Origin: Paludibacter sp.
GTDB lineage: Bacteria; Bacteroidota; Bacteroidia; Bacteroidales; Paludibacteraceae
NCBI GenBank assembly: GCA_019163375.1
Contig: JAFLKK010000004.1
Span: forward strand, 496,001 to 560,000
Direction: 5' to 3'
Length of the DNA stretch: 64,000 bases
Part shown: in pieces, positions 7,269-15,840 of the stretch
Position numbering within the stretch: the stretch's first letter is position 1
Layout: each line of letters opens with the position of its first letter
Program-made: the position numbers and the translations under genes
Notes under the pieces: model-generated
The model's input: only the letters and a program-made list of their open reading frames with translations
Told to the model about the DNA's origin: nothing
Databases searched by the model: none

Positions 7269-10200
7269 TTCTTATCTTTAATCTTTATAAATTCTTCTTC
7301 TAACTCCCTGCAAGCTTGTGTGCAAATATTGCCAAGCTGTAAAACCATTTCACTTATGCCTTCGGCTTGCTCCTGAGTGGTGGCGTAATCCTGTACTTTC
7401 CGGGCCATATTCTCAAAATCGCTGCTAATACCCATAATGGCAAACGAAGGAATCATTTTATGTACGGCGGAATGCAAACCGTGCCAGTCTTTTTCGGCCA
7501 GACTCTTTTTCATAGCACTAATCAGTGGCGGCGTTTGTTCCAGGTAAAGCGTAATCATTTCCATCATCAATTCCGGATTTGATTTGGTGCGCCGATTCAG
7601 ATATTCCAAATCGATACAACGTTTTATTATAGCCGCCTCAACAGCCACTTCAACAGTCACTTCGGCTGCAGCAGTCTCTAGTATGGCCTGCTTCTTTACC
7701 ACACTCATTATCTTAGTGTACAATAATCGCTCATCCACCGGTTTAGCTATATAGTCATTCATGCCTACATACCTGCATTTTTCTAAATCAACGGTTGTCA
7801 CATCTGCTGTCAAGGCAATAATCGGAACAGACAACTTCAGTACATTACGGATATAATCTGTAGCCTCGAAGCCATTCATCACCGGCATTTGTAAGTCCAT
7901 TAAAATAACATCGTAGTTTTTTTCTTGCAATTTATCAACGGCAATTTGTCCATTATCGGCAATGTCACGTTCAAATCCAAAGTCGTCCAACAATGTTTTC
8001 ATCAACAATTGATTAAGTGGAATATCTTCTACTACCAATACACTGATACTTTTGTTGTCTATCTGAAGCTCTTCGGCTACCACTTCCATTTCGGGCACGA
8101 TATCCGTTTTCAGGAAACTCAGTATAAAACTAAAGGTTGACCCTGTGCCTACCTGACTGGCTACCTGAATACTTCCTCCCTGAGGTTCTACCAGTTGCTT
8201 CACTATGGCAAGTCCTAAACCGGTACCGCCATATATTCTGGAAGTGCCACTGGATGCTTGCTGGAAGTTCTCGAATATCTTTTCTATTTTATCGTCGGGG
8301 ATGCCTATCCCTGTATCTTTTACCGAAAACTGAATACTTACTTCTTCTTCATCCTCGGTTAGTAAACTTACACTCACGGTAATATTACCTTTGGAAGTAA
8401 ATTTCACCGCATTGCTCAATAGGTTGAGGATAATCTGGTGCAAACGAACCGGATCGCCTACCAGCACATCAGGTATGGCATCATCGTATTGTTTTATCAA
8501 TGTAAGGTTCTTCTCCTGAATCTTGGTCTCGAACAAATGCAGCATGGCCGATATGGATACCGCCATTTTGAACGGTGTTTGTTCGAAAACCATTTTACCT
8601 GCATCTACTTTTGCCAAATCCAGAATGTCGTTGATAAGTACAATGAGTGCATCGCCACTCAACTTGATAGCAGTAAGGTATTCTTTTTGTTTGGCCGACA
8701 TTTCTGTTTTTAGCAGCACTTTGGTGAAGCCGATAATGGCATTCATCGGTGTGCGTATTTCATGACTCATGTTCGACAAAAACTGTTGCTTTGCTTTTAC
8801 TGCATTTTCGGCCGTAAGCGTTGCATTTTCGGCTTTGCCTTTTGCTATCTCGGCAATCTCGGTTGCCATTTCGGCAAACACGATGGCTTCGTTAAGTTGC
8901 GTTTCTATTCTTTTCCGTTCGGTAATATCGCGTGCCACTACTACCACGCCCTGCACATTTCCTCTGTCATCTTTGTACACCGAGCCATTGAATAACACAT
9001 CCGTGAGTTTTCCATCACGTATGGTCAGGGGAAAATCGGTAACAAATCCATTGGCAAAAACATCCTGATAGACTTCTTTTGCTTTCAGTGGTTCGGTGAA
9101 ATACTCAAAAAAATCGGTATCAATAAGTTTTTCGCGACTCACACCGGTAATTCGTACCGATGCATTATTCATATCGGTAATTTTGCCCTGCAGATTGATG
9201 GTAAATAATGGGTCGAGACTGGCTTCGATAAGACTCCTTGCATATTCCGAAGCTAATTTTTGAGCCGTCACATCGCGGGCAACGATGACAACCCCCACTA
9301 CATTTCCTGTATCATCTTTGTATACCGAGCCGTTGAAAAGCACATCGGTGAGTTTTCCTAGTTTGTGTTTAATGGTGAGTGGTGAATCGGCCACAGATCC
9401 CATCGCAAATACTTCCTGATACACTTCTCGCGCTTTTTGCGATTCGGTGAAATACTCGAAGAAATCAGTACCCGTCAATTCGTCGCGTGTAAATCCGGTA
9501 ACATTTACCGTGGCTTCGTTCATATCGGTTATTTTGCCATCAATATTAATGGTCACCAATGGATCGAGGCTGGCTTCGATAAGGCTAAGCGAGTATTGCG
9601 AAGCTAATTTTAAGGAATAACTGAAAGCTTCCAGTTCTTTGTTTGCGGCGGCACGTCTCTCTTTTTCTTCAGTTTGAAAAAGCAACTCTTTATCGGCAAT
9701 AATTAATTCTGCGGCACGTTTCTCTTTTTCTTCGGTCTGAAATACCAGTTCAATATCAGCAATTTTTAATTCGGCGGCGCGTTTTTTCTTTTCACCGGTC
9801 TGAAAAAGCAATTCTTTATCTGCAATAATTAATTCTGCTGCACGCTTTTCTTTTTCTTCGGTCTGAAATACCAGTTCTTTATCGGCAATGATTAGCTCCT
9901 CAGCGCGTTTTTTCTTCTCTTCTGTTTGATATAAAAGTTCTTTGTCAGCAATGATTAATTCAGCAGCACGTTTTTCTTTTTCTTCTGTCTGAAAGATGAG
10001 TTCTTTGTCTGCAATTTTCAATTCTGCAGCCCGTTTCTTTTTCTCTTCAGTTTGATAGACAAGTTCCTTATCTGCAATGATTAACTCAGCCGCCCGTTTT
10101 TCTTTTTCCTTATTCTGAAAAAGCAATTCTTTGTTTGCCAAAATTAATTCGGCAGCACGTTTCTCTTTCTCATCATTCTGAAAGGCTAGTTCTTTGTTGG

Positions 10201-10780
10201 CAATGCTCAACTCCTGCGCTCGCTTTTCTTTTTCATCGTTCTGGAAAGCCAGCTCTTTGTTGGCAACAATCAATTCGGCAGCACGTTTCTCCTTCTCATC
10301 ATTCTGAAAAGCTAATTCTTTATTCGCCACGCTTAACTCATGCGCGCGTTTTTCTTTCTCATCGTTTTGAAAGGCCAATTCCTTGTTAGCATCACGCAAT
10401 TCTACTGCTAATTTTTGATCTTCTATATCGCGTGCCACCAACACTGCTCCGAGCACATTCCCATTGGCATCTTTATAGACCGAACCATTGAACAGAACAT
10501 CGGTGTGTTTGTGATTTACATGACGAAATGTAAGTGGGCATCCTTTTACCGAACCCTTTTCAAACACTTGCCTGTAAATCTCCTTTGCCTTTTCAGGCTC
10601 TGTAAAATAGTCGTAAAAATTAGTACCGATCAGTTTCTCGCGATCCACGCCGGTAATATTCACCTTCGCCTGATTAATGTCCGTGATTACTCCATCATTG
10701 TTGATGGTAACCAAGGGATCAAGGCTAGCCTCAATCAAGCTGCTGGCATATTGTGATTCATGTGTTTTTGTTCTTTCCAT
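7265..10780 (-). CDS. Hybrid histidine kinase with three PAS domains, 21-residue repeat rod, receiver and HPt
   Basis: An 1171-residue cytoplasmic sensor kinase without membrane segments. Order: PAS 1 (about 12-122); a rod of twelve 21-residue repeats (about 130-385, pattern ANKELAFQNDEKEKRAAEL); PAS 2 (395-508) and PAS 3 (512-622), both close copies of PAS 1; a short helical linker; HisKA with His673 in SNMSHEIRTP; HATPase_c with Asn790, DTGIGIP (822-828) and GGTGLGL (851-857); receiver with Asp962; and an HPt domain with His1107. All phosphorelay residues are present, so a full His-Asp-His relay is expected, passing to the receiver encoded downstream. Each PAS ends in a DxT/DIE-type junction. 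It lies 61 bp after the AraC gene in the same direction, probably one operon. Confidence 0.95.
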   Translation of the reverse strand: MERTKTHESQYASSLIEASLDPLVTINNDGVITDINQAKVNITGVDREKLIGTNFYDYFTEPEKAKEIYRQVFEKGSVKGCPLTFRHVNHKHTDVLFNGSVYKDANGNVLGAVLVARDIEDQKLAVELRDANKELAFQNDEKEKRAHELSVANKELAFQNDEKEKRAAELIVANKELAFQNDEKEKRAQELSIANKELAFQNDEKEKRAAELILANKELLFQNKEKEKRAAELIIADKELVYQTEEKKKRAAELKIADKELIFQTEEKEKRAAELIIADKELLYQTEEKKKRAEELIIADKELVFQTEEKEKRAAELIIADKELLFQTGEKKKRAAELKIADIELVFQTEEKEKRAAELIIADKELLFQTEEKERRAAANKELEAFSYSLKLASQYSLSLIEASLDPLVTINIDGKITDMNEATVNVTGFTRDELTGTDFFEYFTESQKAREVYQEVFAMGSVADSPLTIKHKLGKLTDVLFNGSVYKDDTGNVVGVVIVARDVTAQKLASEYARSLIEASLDPLFTINLQGKITDMNNASVRITGVSREKLIDTDFFEYFTEPLKAKEVYQDVFANGFVTDFPLTIRDGKLTDVLFNGSVYKDDRGNVQGVVVVARDITERKRIETQLNEAIVFAEMATEIAEIAKGKAENATLTAENAVKAKQQFLSNMSHEIRTPMNAIIGFTKVLLKTEMSAKQKEYLTAIKLSGDALIVLINDILDLAKVDAGKMVFEQTPFKMAVSISAMLHLFETKIQEKNLTLIKQYDDAIPDVLVGDPVRLHQIILNLLSNAVKFTSKGNITVSVSLLTEDEEEVSIQFSVKDTGIGIPDDKIEKIFENFQQASSGTSRIYGGTGLGLAIVKQLVEPQGGSIQVASQVGTGSTFSFILSFLKTDIVPEMEVVAEELQIDNKSISVLVVEDIPLNQLLMKTLLDDFGFERDIADNGQIAVDKLQEKNYDVILMDLQMPVMNGFEATDYIRNVLKLSVPIIALTADVTTVDLEKCRYVGMNDYIAKPVDERLLYTKIMSVVKKQAILETAAAEVTVEVAVEAAIIKRCIDLEYLNRRTKSNPELMMEMITLYLEQTPPLISAMKKSLAEKDWHGLHSAVHKMIPSFAIMGISSDFENMARKVQDYATTQEQAEGISEMVLQLGNICTQACRELEEEFIKIKDKK
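9641..10393 (-). repeat. 63-bp coding tandem repeats (12 units) in the kinase
   Basis: Twelve consecutive 63-bp units encode the 21-residue heptad repeat rod of the hybrid kinase. Units 1-4 (ANKELAFQNDEKEKRA) and units 6-12 (ADKELxFQTEEKEKRA) form two sub-families, so the rod probably grew by stepwise duplication. Twenty-one residues are three heptads; changing the copy number would change rod length without altering register. Confidence 0.9.
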
Positions 10781-10841
10781 TTTTACTTACTTTCTTACCT
10801 CTTACTCCTTACCTCTTACTTCTTGCCTCTTACCTCTGATC
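10781..10841 (-). repeat. TAAGAGG microsatellite before the kinase start
   Basis: On the coding strand the spacer between the AraC gene and the kinase is a run of degenerate repeats (agaggtaag, gagtaagaggtaag). It is purine-rich and reaches to a few bases before the kinase ATG, so repeat slippage could alter ribosome binding or spacing. Confidence 0.6.
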
Positions 10842-11402
10842 TCAAATGTCTTCAATCTGATTCCTGCGTTTTACCTTCAGCTGTTTAAAGTGGGAAGGTG
10901 AAAGTCCGGTTACTTTTTTAAACTGATTGGAAAGATGCGCCACACTGCTATAGTTCATCTTCCACGCTATTTCGGTGATATTCAATTCATCATAGATAAT
11001 TAATTCCTTAATTCGCTCTATTTTATGAGAAATAATAAAATGCTCGATGGTTGTTCCCTGCACTTCGGAGAATAAATTGGCTAGGTAGGTATAATCGTGA
11101 TTCAATTTTTGACTCAGAAAGTCTGAGAAATTTATTTTTATCATCTCATCGGAATGATGCACCATTTCTATCACTGCATTTTTTATTTTTTCAATCAACA
11201 CAGCGCGTTTATCGTCCATCAATTCAAGTCCCGAATCGAATAGCGATGATTTTAATTGCGCACGCTGATCTGCTGATATAGACTCCATGATCTCTACTTC
11301 TCCCAAATCGACCACTATGAAGTGAAGACCGAGTTTTTTCAACTCCTCTTTGACAGCCATTTTACAGCGATTGCTCACCATATTCTTGATGTATAGTTTC
11401 AA
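10842..11402 (-). CDS. AraC-family transcriptional regulator
   Basis: A 186-residue regulator. Residues 1-75 form a short mixed domain (KLYIKNMVSNRCK...VVDLGEVEI) seen in a Bacteroidetes AraC subfamily; residues about 80-182 form the two helix-turn-helix motifs, with second-helix signature IAWKMNYSSVAHLSNQFKKVTG followed by PSHFK. It has no sugar-binding cupin. The promoter of the gene carries the same direct-repeat site as seven others in the window, so autoregulation is likely. The histidine kinase and response regulator follow it on the same strand. I infer that it is the activator that binds the 21-bp spaced half-sites; that is unproven. Confidence 0.92.
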   Translation of the reverse strand: MKLYIKNMVSNRCKMAVKEELKKLGLHFIVVDLGEVEIMESISADQRAQLKSSLFDSGLELMDDKRAVLIEKIKNAVIEMVHHSDEMIKINFSDFLSQKLNHDYTYLANLFSEVQGTTIEHFIISHKIERIKELIIYDELNITEIAWKMNYSSVAHLSNQFKKVTGLSPSHFKQLKVKRRNQIEDI

Positions 11403-11427
11403 AATATGTATAATTAGTGGATTTGGT

Positions 11428-11492
11428 CAAAGATACGCATGTTTCCTACTGTAAGCATTACAAAATATTGGAAATAAGTTACACAATTCACA
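11428..11492 (-). promoter_or_regulatory. Regulon promoter C (araC-kinase-regulator operon)
   Basis: Minus strand: TGTGAAT, 2 bp, TGTAAC, 15 bp, TGTAAT, 21 bp, TATCTTTG (-7 at 11428-11435). The -7 is 26 bases before the ATG at 11402, giving a very short leader. The presence of the site before the regulator gene itself points to feedback control. Confidence 0.83.
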
Positions 11493-11541
11493 CATTTACG
11501 TTTAAAAGGCATTGATTTTCAGAATAATTCAATTTACACTA

Positions 11542-12204
11542 CTAATAATTAGGAGTACTCTTATACTTTCGCTTTTCATCCCGAAGAATCCAGTAAATAA
11601 CCAAACTCATTGTTGCGGCAAAGAAACACCAAACAGAAGTGAGATATTGTGTAAAAAACACAATGGTTACTAAACACGAAACAAACATTAGAATACCCAG
11701 GACATAGGTTCGTTTGATGGTAGAAATAAATAACGGCGCAATAGATGTGACCAGATAAATGCCAAAAACCACCAAATGGACAGATTTAGGAAAATTATCT
11801 ACGTATTCGATGTGATAACCCATTATTTCGGGTTTCACGCTGAGTGCCAACAGACATACTGTAAAATACAGGGAGACTGATATTCCCATTGCCAGCATCA
11901 CCCACAAAATTTTTCGTTTTTTCTTGTTCTTCTCCATCCAAAGCACTGCCAGCGGAACCATTGCCGGCCAAAAGACTTCCGCCATGACTAAGAAAACGTA
12001 AGTAGCCGGTTTCTGAAGAGCGGCAAATTCGGGATGTTGTAACGACAACCATAGAAACCCTTCGGCTATTTGTTGCAAGCCGAAAAACAAAGGAATACTT
12101 GCAAATATAATTTGCGATGGTTTGTGCACTCTCCTGATAGTGGCAATGCCAATGCCCGCAATTATTAATCCTCCCGCAAAACTGGCTTCTGTTGAAAAAC
12201 ACAT
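11542..12204 (-). CDS. DUF6629 family integral membrane protein
   Basis: A 220-residue protein beginning MCFSTEASFAGG, the hallmark start of the DUF6629 family (MCFSxxASF). About seven hydrophobic segments are visible: roughly residues 6-24, 33-53, 69-89, 98-121, 143-161, 168-186 and 188-207, with a basic cytoplasmic tail (RDEKRKYK). The function of the family is unknown. It is divergent from mlaE and shares a 250-bp control region with it; each side carries its own regulon-type promoter, so it is probably co-expressed with the lipid transporter and the other envelope genes. Confidence 0.85.
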   Translation of the reverse strand: MCFSTEASFAGGLIIAGIGIATIRRVHKPSQIIFASIPLFFGLQQIAEGFLWLSLQHPEFAALQKPATYVFLVMAEVFWPAMVPLAVLWMEKNKKKRKILWVMLAMGISVSLYFTVCLLALSVKPEIMGYHIEYVDNFPKSVHLVVFGIYLVTSIAPLFISTIKRTYVLGILMFVSCLVTIVFFTQYLTSVWCFFAATMSLVIYWILRDEKRKYKSTPNY

Positions 12205-12253
12205 ATTTATTCTCTTGTTTTAGTATTGGATTTAACCTGACTTTTTGAGCCAC

Positions 12254-12317
12254 CAAAGATGCAACTCCATTCGCCGGAAGAGTTACACAATAAATTGAAA
12301 AAGTTACATAATTCACA
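12254..12317 (-). promoter_or_regulatory. Regulon promoter D (DUF6629 gene)
   Basis: Minus strand: TGTGAAT, 2 bp, TGTAAC, 15 bp, TGTAAC, 20 bp, CATCTTTG (12254-12261). Spacing to the -7 is one base shorter than in the other sites. It lies back to back with site E (12341-12405). Confidence 0.8.
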
Positions 12318-12340
12318 CCTTTTTCAATTCCCAATTAATA

Positions 12341-12405
12341 TGTGAATTATGCAACTTATATTAAAAGTTGTGTAACAATTGAAGGGCAAAAGTCCGATAT
12401 ATTTG
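12341..12405 (+). promoter_or_regulatory. Regulon promoter E (mla operon)
   Basis: Plus strand: TGTGAAT, 2 bp, TGCAAC, 15 bp, TGTAAC, 21 bp, TATATTTG (-7 at 12398-12405). The mlaE ATG is 50 bases after the -7. It is the only site of the eight on the plus strand and keeps the same geometry. Confidence 0.85.
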
Positions 12406-12454
12406 CAGCAACAAATTTATTGGAGAAAATGATTCCCACCACAAACAATAAACT

Positions 12455-13291
12455 ATGAAACCCAAAAAGTCTGCAATAGATCTAAAAGGATATGCACTCC
12501 GTCAGTCGATGTTACTGAGTGAGAAAACGCTGGCAAAAAGAGCAAAGACCAATAACTTTATAACGGATATTGCCAATGTATGCTTGTTTTTGGTGCGCGT
12601 GATAAAAGAAACATTCACTCCTAACCATGAAATACGGGAGTTTTTCAATCAATGTTTTCAGATAGGGAATAAATCCTTAGCGCTTGTCACTGTAACCGGA
12701 ACCATTATGGGTTTAGTGTTGACCATTCAGTCGCGTCCGGTGTTGGCAAACTTTGGAGCGGAGTCTATGTTGCCAGGCATGGTGGCTGTTTCGCTTATCA
12801 GGGAAATGGGACCGGTGATAACCGGATTAATCTGTGCAGGTAAAATTGCATCGGGAATGGGCGCTGAACTGGGGTCGATGAAAGTGACCGAGCAAATTGA
12901 AGCCATGGAGGTATCCTCTACCAACCCAATGAAGTTTTTGGTGGTAACACGTGTGTGGGCAGCAACTTTAATGATACCGCTTCTCATTCTGTATGCCGAT
13001 GGACTTGGAATTTTGGGAAGTTGGGTGGGTGCCAATTTAAAAGGTGAAGTGTCGTTTACCCTGTTTTTCTCACAAGCTTTCAGCCATATATCCTTTGTTG
13101 ATTTATTACCGGCAGTGGTGAAATCATTCTTCTTTGGTGGGGTTATCGGGCTGGTAGGCTGTTACAAAGGGTATAATGCGGGACGTGGTACCGAGAGTGT
13201 AGGAATTGCGGCCAATTCGGCCGTGGTAATTGCATCGTTACTGGTGCTTATTGTCGATTTAATTGCCGTGCAAATTACGGATATGATTTAG
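12455..13291 (+). CDS. mlaE: MlaE-type lipid ABC transporter permease
   Basis: A 278-residue inner-membrane permease of the MlaE/Ttg2B family, which with MlaF and MlaD moves phospholipids between the inner membrane and the periplasmic side. A cytoplasmic N-terminal stretch of about 65 residues is followed by five or so membrane segments. The family signature MGPVITGLICAGKIASGMGAELG (described here in parts: MGPVITGL, then AGKIASGMGAELGSMKVTEQ) lies near residues 115-150. The partner ATPase starts 361 bp downstream after a repeat-filled gap. The regulon promoter E suggests that the transporter is induced together with envelope-stress genes. Confidence 0.93.
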   Translation: MKPKKSAIDLKGYALRQSMLLSEKTLAKRAKTNNFITDIANVCLFLVRVIKETFTPNHEIREFFNQCFQIGNKSLALVTVTGTIMGLVLTIQSRPVLANFGAESMLPGMVAVSLIREMGPVITGLICAGKIASGMGAELGSMKVTEQIEAMEVSSTNPMKFLVVTRVWAATLMIPLLILYADGLGILGSWVGANLKGEVSFTLFFSQAFSHISFVDLLPAVVKSFFFGGVIGLVGCYKGYNAGRGTESVGIAANSAVVIASLLVLIVDLIAVQITDMI

Positions 13292-13652
13292 AACAGTTAT
13301 TAGTGAACAGTAATCAGTGAATATATCGAATAAAATGACATTTGACTGATAATTAAAGAAATACGATTGACCACTAAGACACATAGGTCACAAAGCTAAA
13401 AACACAAGTGTTTTTATTCTTCTAAATCAATGATTCTCTAATCGACTGGCAAATAAAACATTTATGTTTTATTCTTTGTGTTCTTTCAATTATTGGCAAC
13501 AGAGAATATTAGACAAATTATACTTTGTGTAGCTCTGTGTCCTTAGTGACTTAGTGGTAAATCTTAAAATAGATGTAAGTAAAGGGTCATCATTGGAAAA
13601 CCAAACAGGTCACAGAATCTCCGTTTTAATGCAATTTTAATACAAATACAAC
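13292..13652. repeat. Long inverted-repeat element 1 between mlaE and mlaF
   Basis: Arms ccactaagacacataggtca (13371-13390) and the imperfect complement ccttagtgacttagtgg (13541-13557) enclose about 150 bp of AT-rich DNA. The arm type (accactaagacac) recurs at 15841-16012 and, more degenerate, at 44070-44290. The insert splits the mla operon; no gene or clear promoter is seen in it. Confidence 0.65.
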
Positions 13653-14450
13653 ATGAAGGATATAACTATTGAAAAGGATGATACAAAGAAATCGGGAACC
13701 CGAAATCCGATCATCACCATAGAAAATCTTCAATTATCATTTGGGAAACAAGCGGTATTGAAAAACGTGAACCTGCAACTGTTTGAAGGCGAGAACCTCG
13801 TAGTGTTAGGCAAGTCCGGCTCAGGGAAATCGGTTTTGATAAAATGTATTTCAGGCTTACTCAATGCCGATGGCGGAACGATTACCGTATTCGGGGAGAA
13901 TGTAAGTACGATGAAAAGGTCGGAGCTGAACGAACTACGCAAGAAAATCGGGTTCCTTTTCCAGAGTGGTGCTTTGTACGACTCTATGACCGTGAAACAA
14001 AACCTGGAATTTCCCTTGCAGAGAATAAAACGCAATCTCACTAAAAATGAATGTGACGAAAAGATCAACGAGGTTTTGGAAAATGTGGGCTTAACAGAGT
14101 CGCTGAATAAAATGCCATCGCAACTCTCAGGCGGAATGCGGAAACGTATCAGCCTGGCACGTACCATAGTGGTGGATCCGCGCATCATGCTTTACGACGA
14201 ACCAACTACCGGACTCGATCCGGTTACTTCCAACGAAATAAGCTTATTGATCGACAGCATTCAGCGAATATACAAAACCTCGTCCATCATTATTACGCAC
14301 GACATTGAATGTGCACGCGCTACAGCCAATCGCATTGTAATGCTTTCCGAAGGTGAAATATACATGGAAGGTACGCTGGAGGAATTCGAGAAATCGAAAG
14401 ATCCATTGATTAAAGCATTCTTTCAATCAGCGGTAAGTGTTAAGCAGTAA
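13653..14450 (+). CDS. mlaF: MlaF-type ABC transporter ATPase
   Basis: A 265-residue cytoplasmic ATPase that powers the MlaE permease. Walker A is GKSGSGKS (53-60), Q-loop LFQSGALYDSMTV (from about 102), signature LSGGMRKR (158-165), Walker B IMLYDEP with Asp182/Glu183, and His216 as the switch. LSGGM followed by RKR and the FQSGALYDSMTV loop are typical of MlaF rather than of generic importers. It starts after an intergenic repeat element and runs to 38 bp before the MCE-domain protein. Confidence 0.94.
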   Translation: MKDITIEKDDTKKSGTRNPIITIENLQLSFGKQAVLKNVNLQLFEGENLVVLGKSGSGKSVLIKCISGLLNADGGTITVFGENVSTMKRSELNELRKKIGFLFQSGALYDSMTVKQNLEFPLQRIKRNLTKNECDEKINEVLENVGLTESLNKMPSQLSGGMRKRISLARTIVVDPRIMLYDEPTTGLDPVTSNEISLLIDSIQRIYKTSSIIITHDIECARATANRIVMLSEGEIYMEGTLEEFEKSKDPLIKAFFQSAVSVKQ

Positions 14451-14488
14451 GTAGTTATCAGTAAACAAGAATATAATTATTAAACAAT

Positions 14489-15226
14489 ATGGAAACACAT
14501 TCAGACAAATTTAAAATCAGGCTTGGGCTTTTTGTTGCTGGCGGAATAACCCTTTTCGTCATTGCAATATTTTTTATCGGAAAACAAAAGAATCTTTTCG
14601 ATGATGTTTTTAAGGTTTCGGCCAATTTCAACAATGTAAGCGGATTGCAAATAGGAAACAATGTTCGTTTTGCCGGTATTACAGTGGGAACGGTGGATAA
14701 TATCCGCATTGTGAATGACTCTACAGTAAAAGTCGATATGTTGGTAAAGAAAGATGTCTGGAAATTCATAAAATCGGACTGCGAAGTGGGCATTGGCTCC
14801 GAAGGTATTATCGGTGATAAGTTGCTGAAAATATCGCAGGGAAGTAATGCGGCTCCATTGGCGAAAGAAGGACAAACACTGCGATCGTCAGAACCGGTGG
14901 AAACTGACGCAATTATGGCTAGTCTAAAAGTAACATCGGATAATGTGGAGATTATCACACAACAAATGGCGGAAGTGATGGTAAAGATAAACAAAGGCGA
15001 CGGAACACTTGGTCGATTGATACAAGACAAAACTATTGCAGAAAACCTGAATCAAACCATCGTCAACCTAAAGAAGAGCTCCAAAGGTTTGGATGAAAAT
15101 ATGACCGCTGCGAAGCATAATTTCCTGTTTAAAGGCTACTTCAACAGAAAGGCCAAAAAGGCAGCTGACAAGAAGAAGGAGGCTATAGAAGAGAAAGAAA
15201 AAGCTGCAAAGGAAAGGAATAAGTAA
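14489..15226 (+). CDS. mlaD: MlaD-type MCE-domain lipid-binding protein
   Basis: A 245-residue protein anchored by one N-terminal membrane segment (about residues 10-31, GLFVAGGITLFVIAIFFIG). The MCE domain follows at about 38-118 (FNNVSGLQIGNNVRFAGITV, then GSEGIIGDKLLKI). MCE proteins form hexameric rings that carry lipids across the periplasm. The C-terminal third is helical and ends in a Lys/Glu-rich tail of about 35 residues (KKAADKKKEAIEEKEKAAKE), typical of Bacteroidetes versions. It completes the MlaE-F-D set; no MlaB or MlaC homologue is present. Confidence 0.93.
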   Translation: METHSDKFKIRLGLFVAGGITLFVIAIFFIGKQKNLFDDVFKVSANFNNVSGLQIGNNVRFAGITVGTVDNIRIVNDSTVKVDMLVKKDVWKFIKSDCEVGIGSEGIIGDKLLKISQGSNAAPLAKEGQTLRSSEPVETDAIMASLKVTSDNVEIITQQMAEVMVKINKGDGTLGRLIQDKTIAENLNQTIVNLKKSSKGLDENMTAAKHNFLFKGYFNRKAKKAADKKKEAIEEKEKAAKERNK

Positions 15227-15535
15227 TTTAAAGTGAATTCGATATAAGCAAATGCCTATGAGTCAATAGAAATTAATATCAGAATCCTGAAAGGATTCAA
15301 TGTGAATAACCGCGGGTGTAAACCCGTGGAATAAGTATAAGGTAATTAGAACCCCGAATGGGGTTCAATATATAAATATGTGTTATTGAACCCCATTCGG
15401 GGTTCTCAGTCATATTCTCTTTTGTCCACCGGTTTCACCGATGGCTATTCACATTCAAGTCCTTCGGACTTAAAAGATAAAGTTCTTGAGATATGATGAG
15501 CTTATATCGAATTCACGTTAACTTAGCACAGTTGC
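15227..15535. repeat. Palindromic repeat cluster after mlaD
   Basis: A series of hairpins: aatcctgaaaggatt; accgcgggtgtaaacccgtgg; and aaccccgaatggggttcaa facing its complement at 15390-15404. The tail 15461-15521 matches 4963-5024 almost base for base. This is the same dispersed palindromic family as at 4.8 kb and 26.9 kb. It may add stability to the 3' end of the mla transcript. Confidence 0.65.
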
Positions 15536-15584
15536 AAACAACAACGCGGGTGTCCAAAATAATTGGACACCCGCGTTGTTGTTT
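15536..15584. terminator. Strong bidirectional terminator hairpin
   Basis: A 21-bp perfect stem (15536-15556 with 15564-15584; core GCGGGTGTCCA/TGGACACCCGC) and a 7-base loop, with T-rich sequence on the plus side and A-rich on the other. It separates the plus-strand mla operon from the minus-strand small membrane gene. Confidence 0.85.
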
Positions 15585-15590
15585 TGTGTA

Positions 15591-15803
15591 TTATTGTTTC
15601 TTTCTTGCCTGCAGTAAAATGAAACCACCAATGGTCATTACTGCCAATCCGATAAAGGGTGACCAGTTTAAATAATGTGGTTCTTCACGTGTAATTTCGA
15701 CTGTTCCGAGGTCTAGTACTTTGCGGCTGGTGAAATAAGAAATAGTAGTGAATATGGTTAAGGCTAAGCCTATAATCATAATGACAAATCCTGTTACTTT
15801 CAT
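15591..15803 (-). CDS. Small two-TM membrane protein, 70 aa
   Basis: A 70-residue protein with two hydrophobic segments, about residues 3-25 (TGFVIMIIGLALTIFTTISYF) and 47-64 (PFIGLAVMTIGGFILL), joined by a polar loop (SRKVLDLGTVEITREEPHYL). It resembles small DUF3185-like membrane proteins but I cannot assign it firmly. It lies just beyond the bidirectional terminator and has its own leader of poly-A/T (15804-15835). No regulon site is present upstream; an inverted-repeat element occupies 15841-16012 instead. Confidence 0.65.
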   Translation of the reverse strand: MKVTGFVIMIIGLALTIFTTISYFTSRKVLDLGTVEITREEPHYLNWSPFIGLAVMTIGGFILLQARKKQ

Positions 15804-15840
15804 TTTTTTTTATTTTATTGAGAGTGAGTTTAATACTGCA

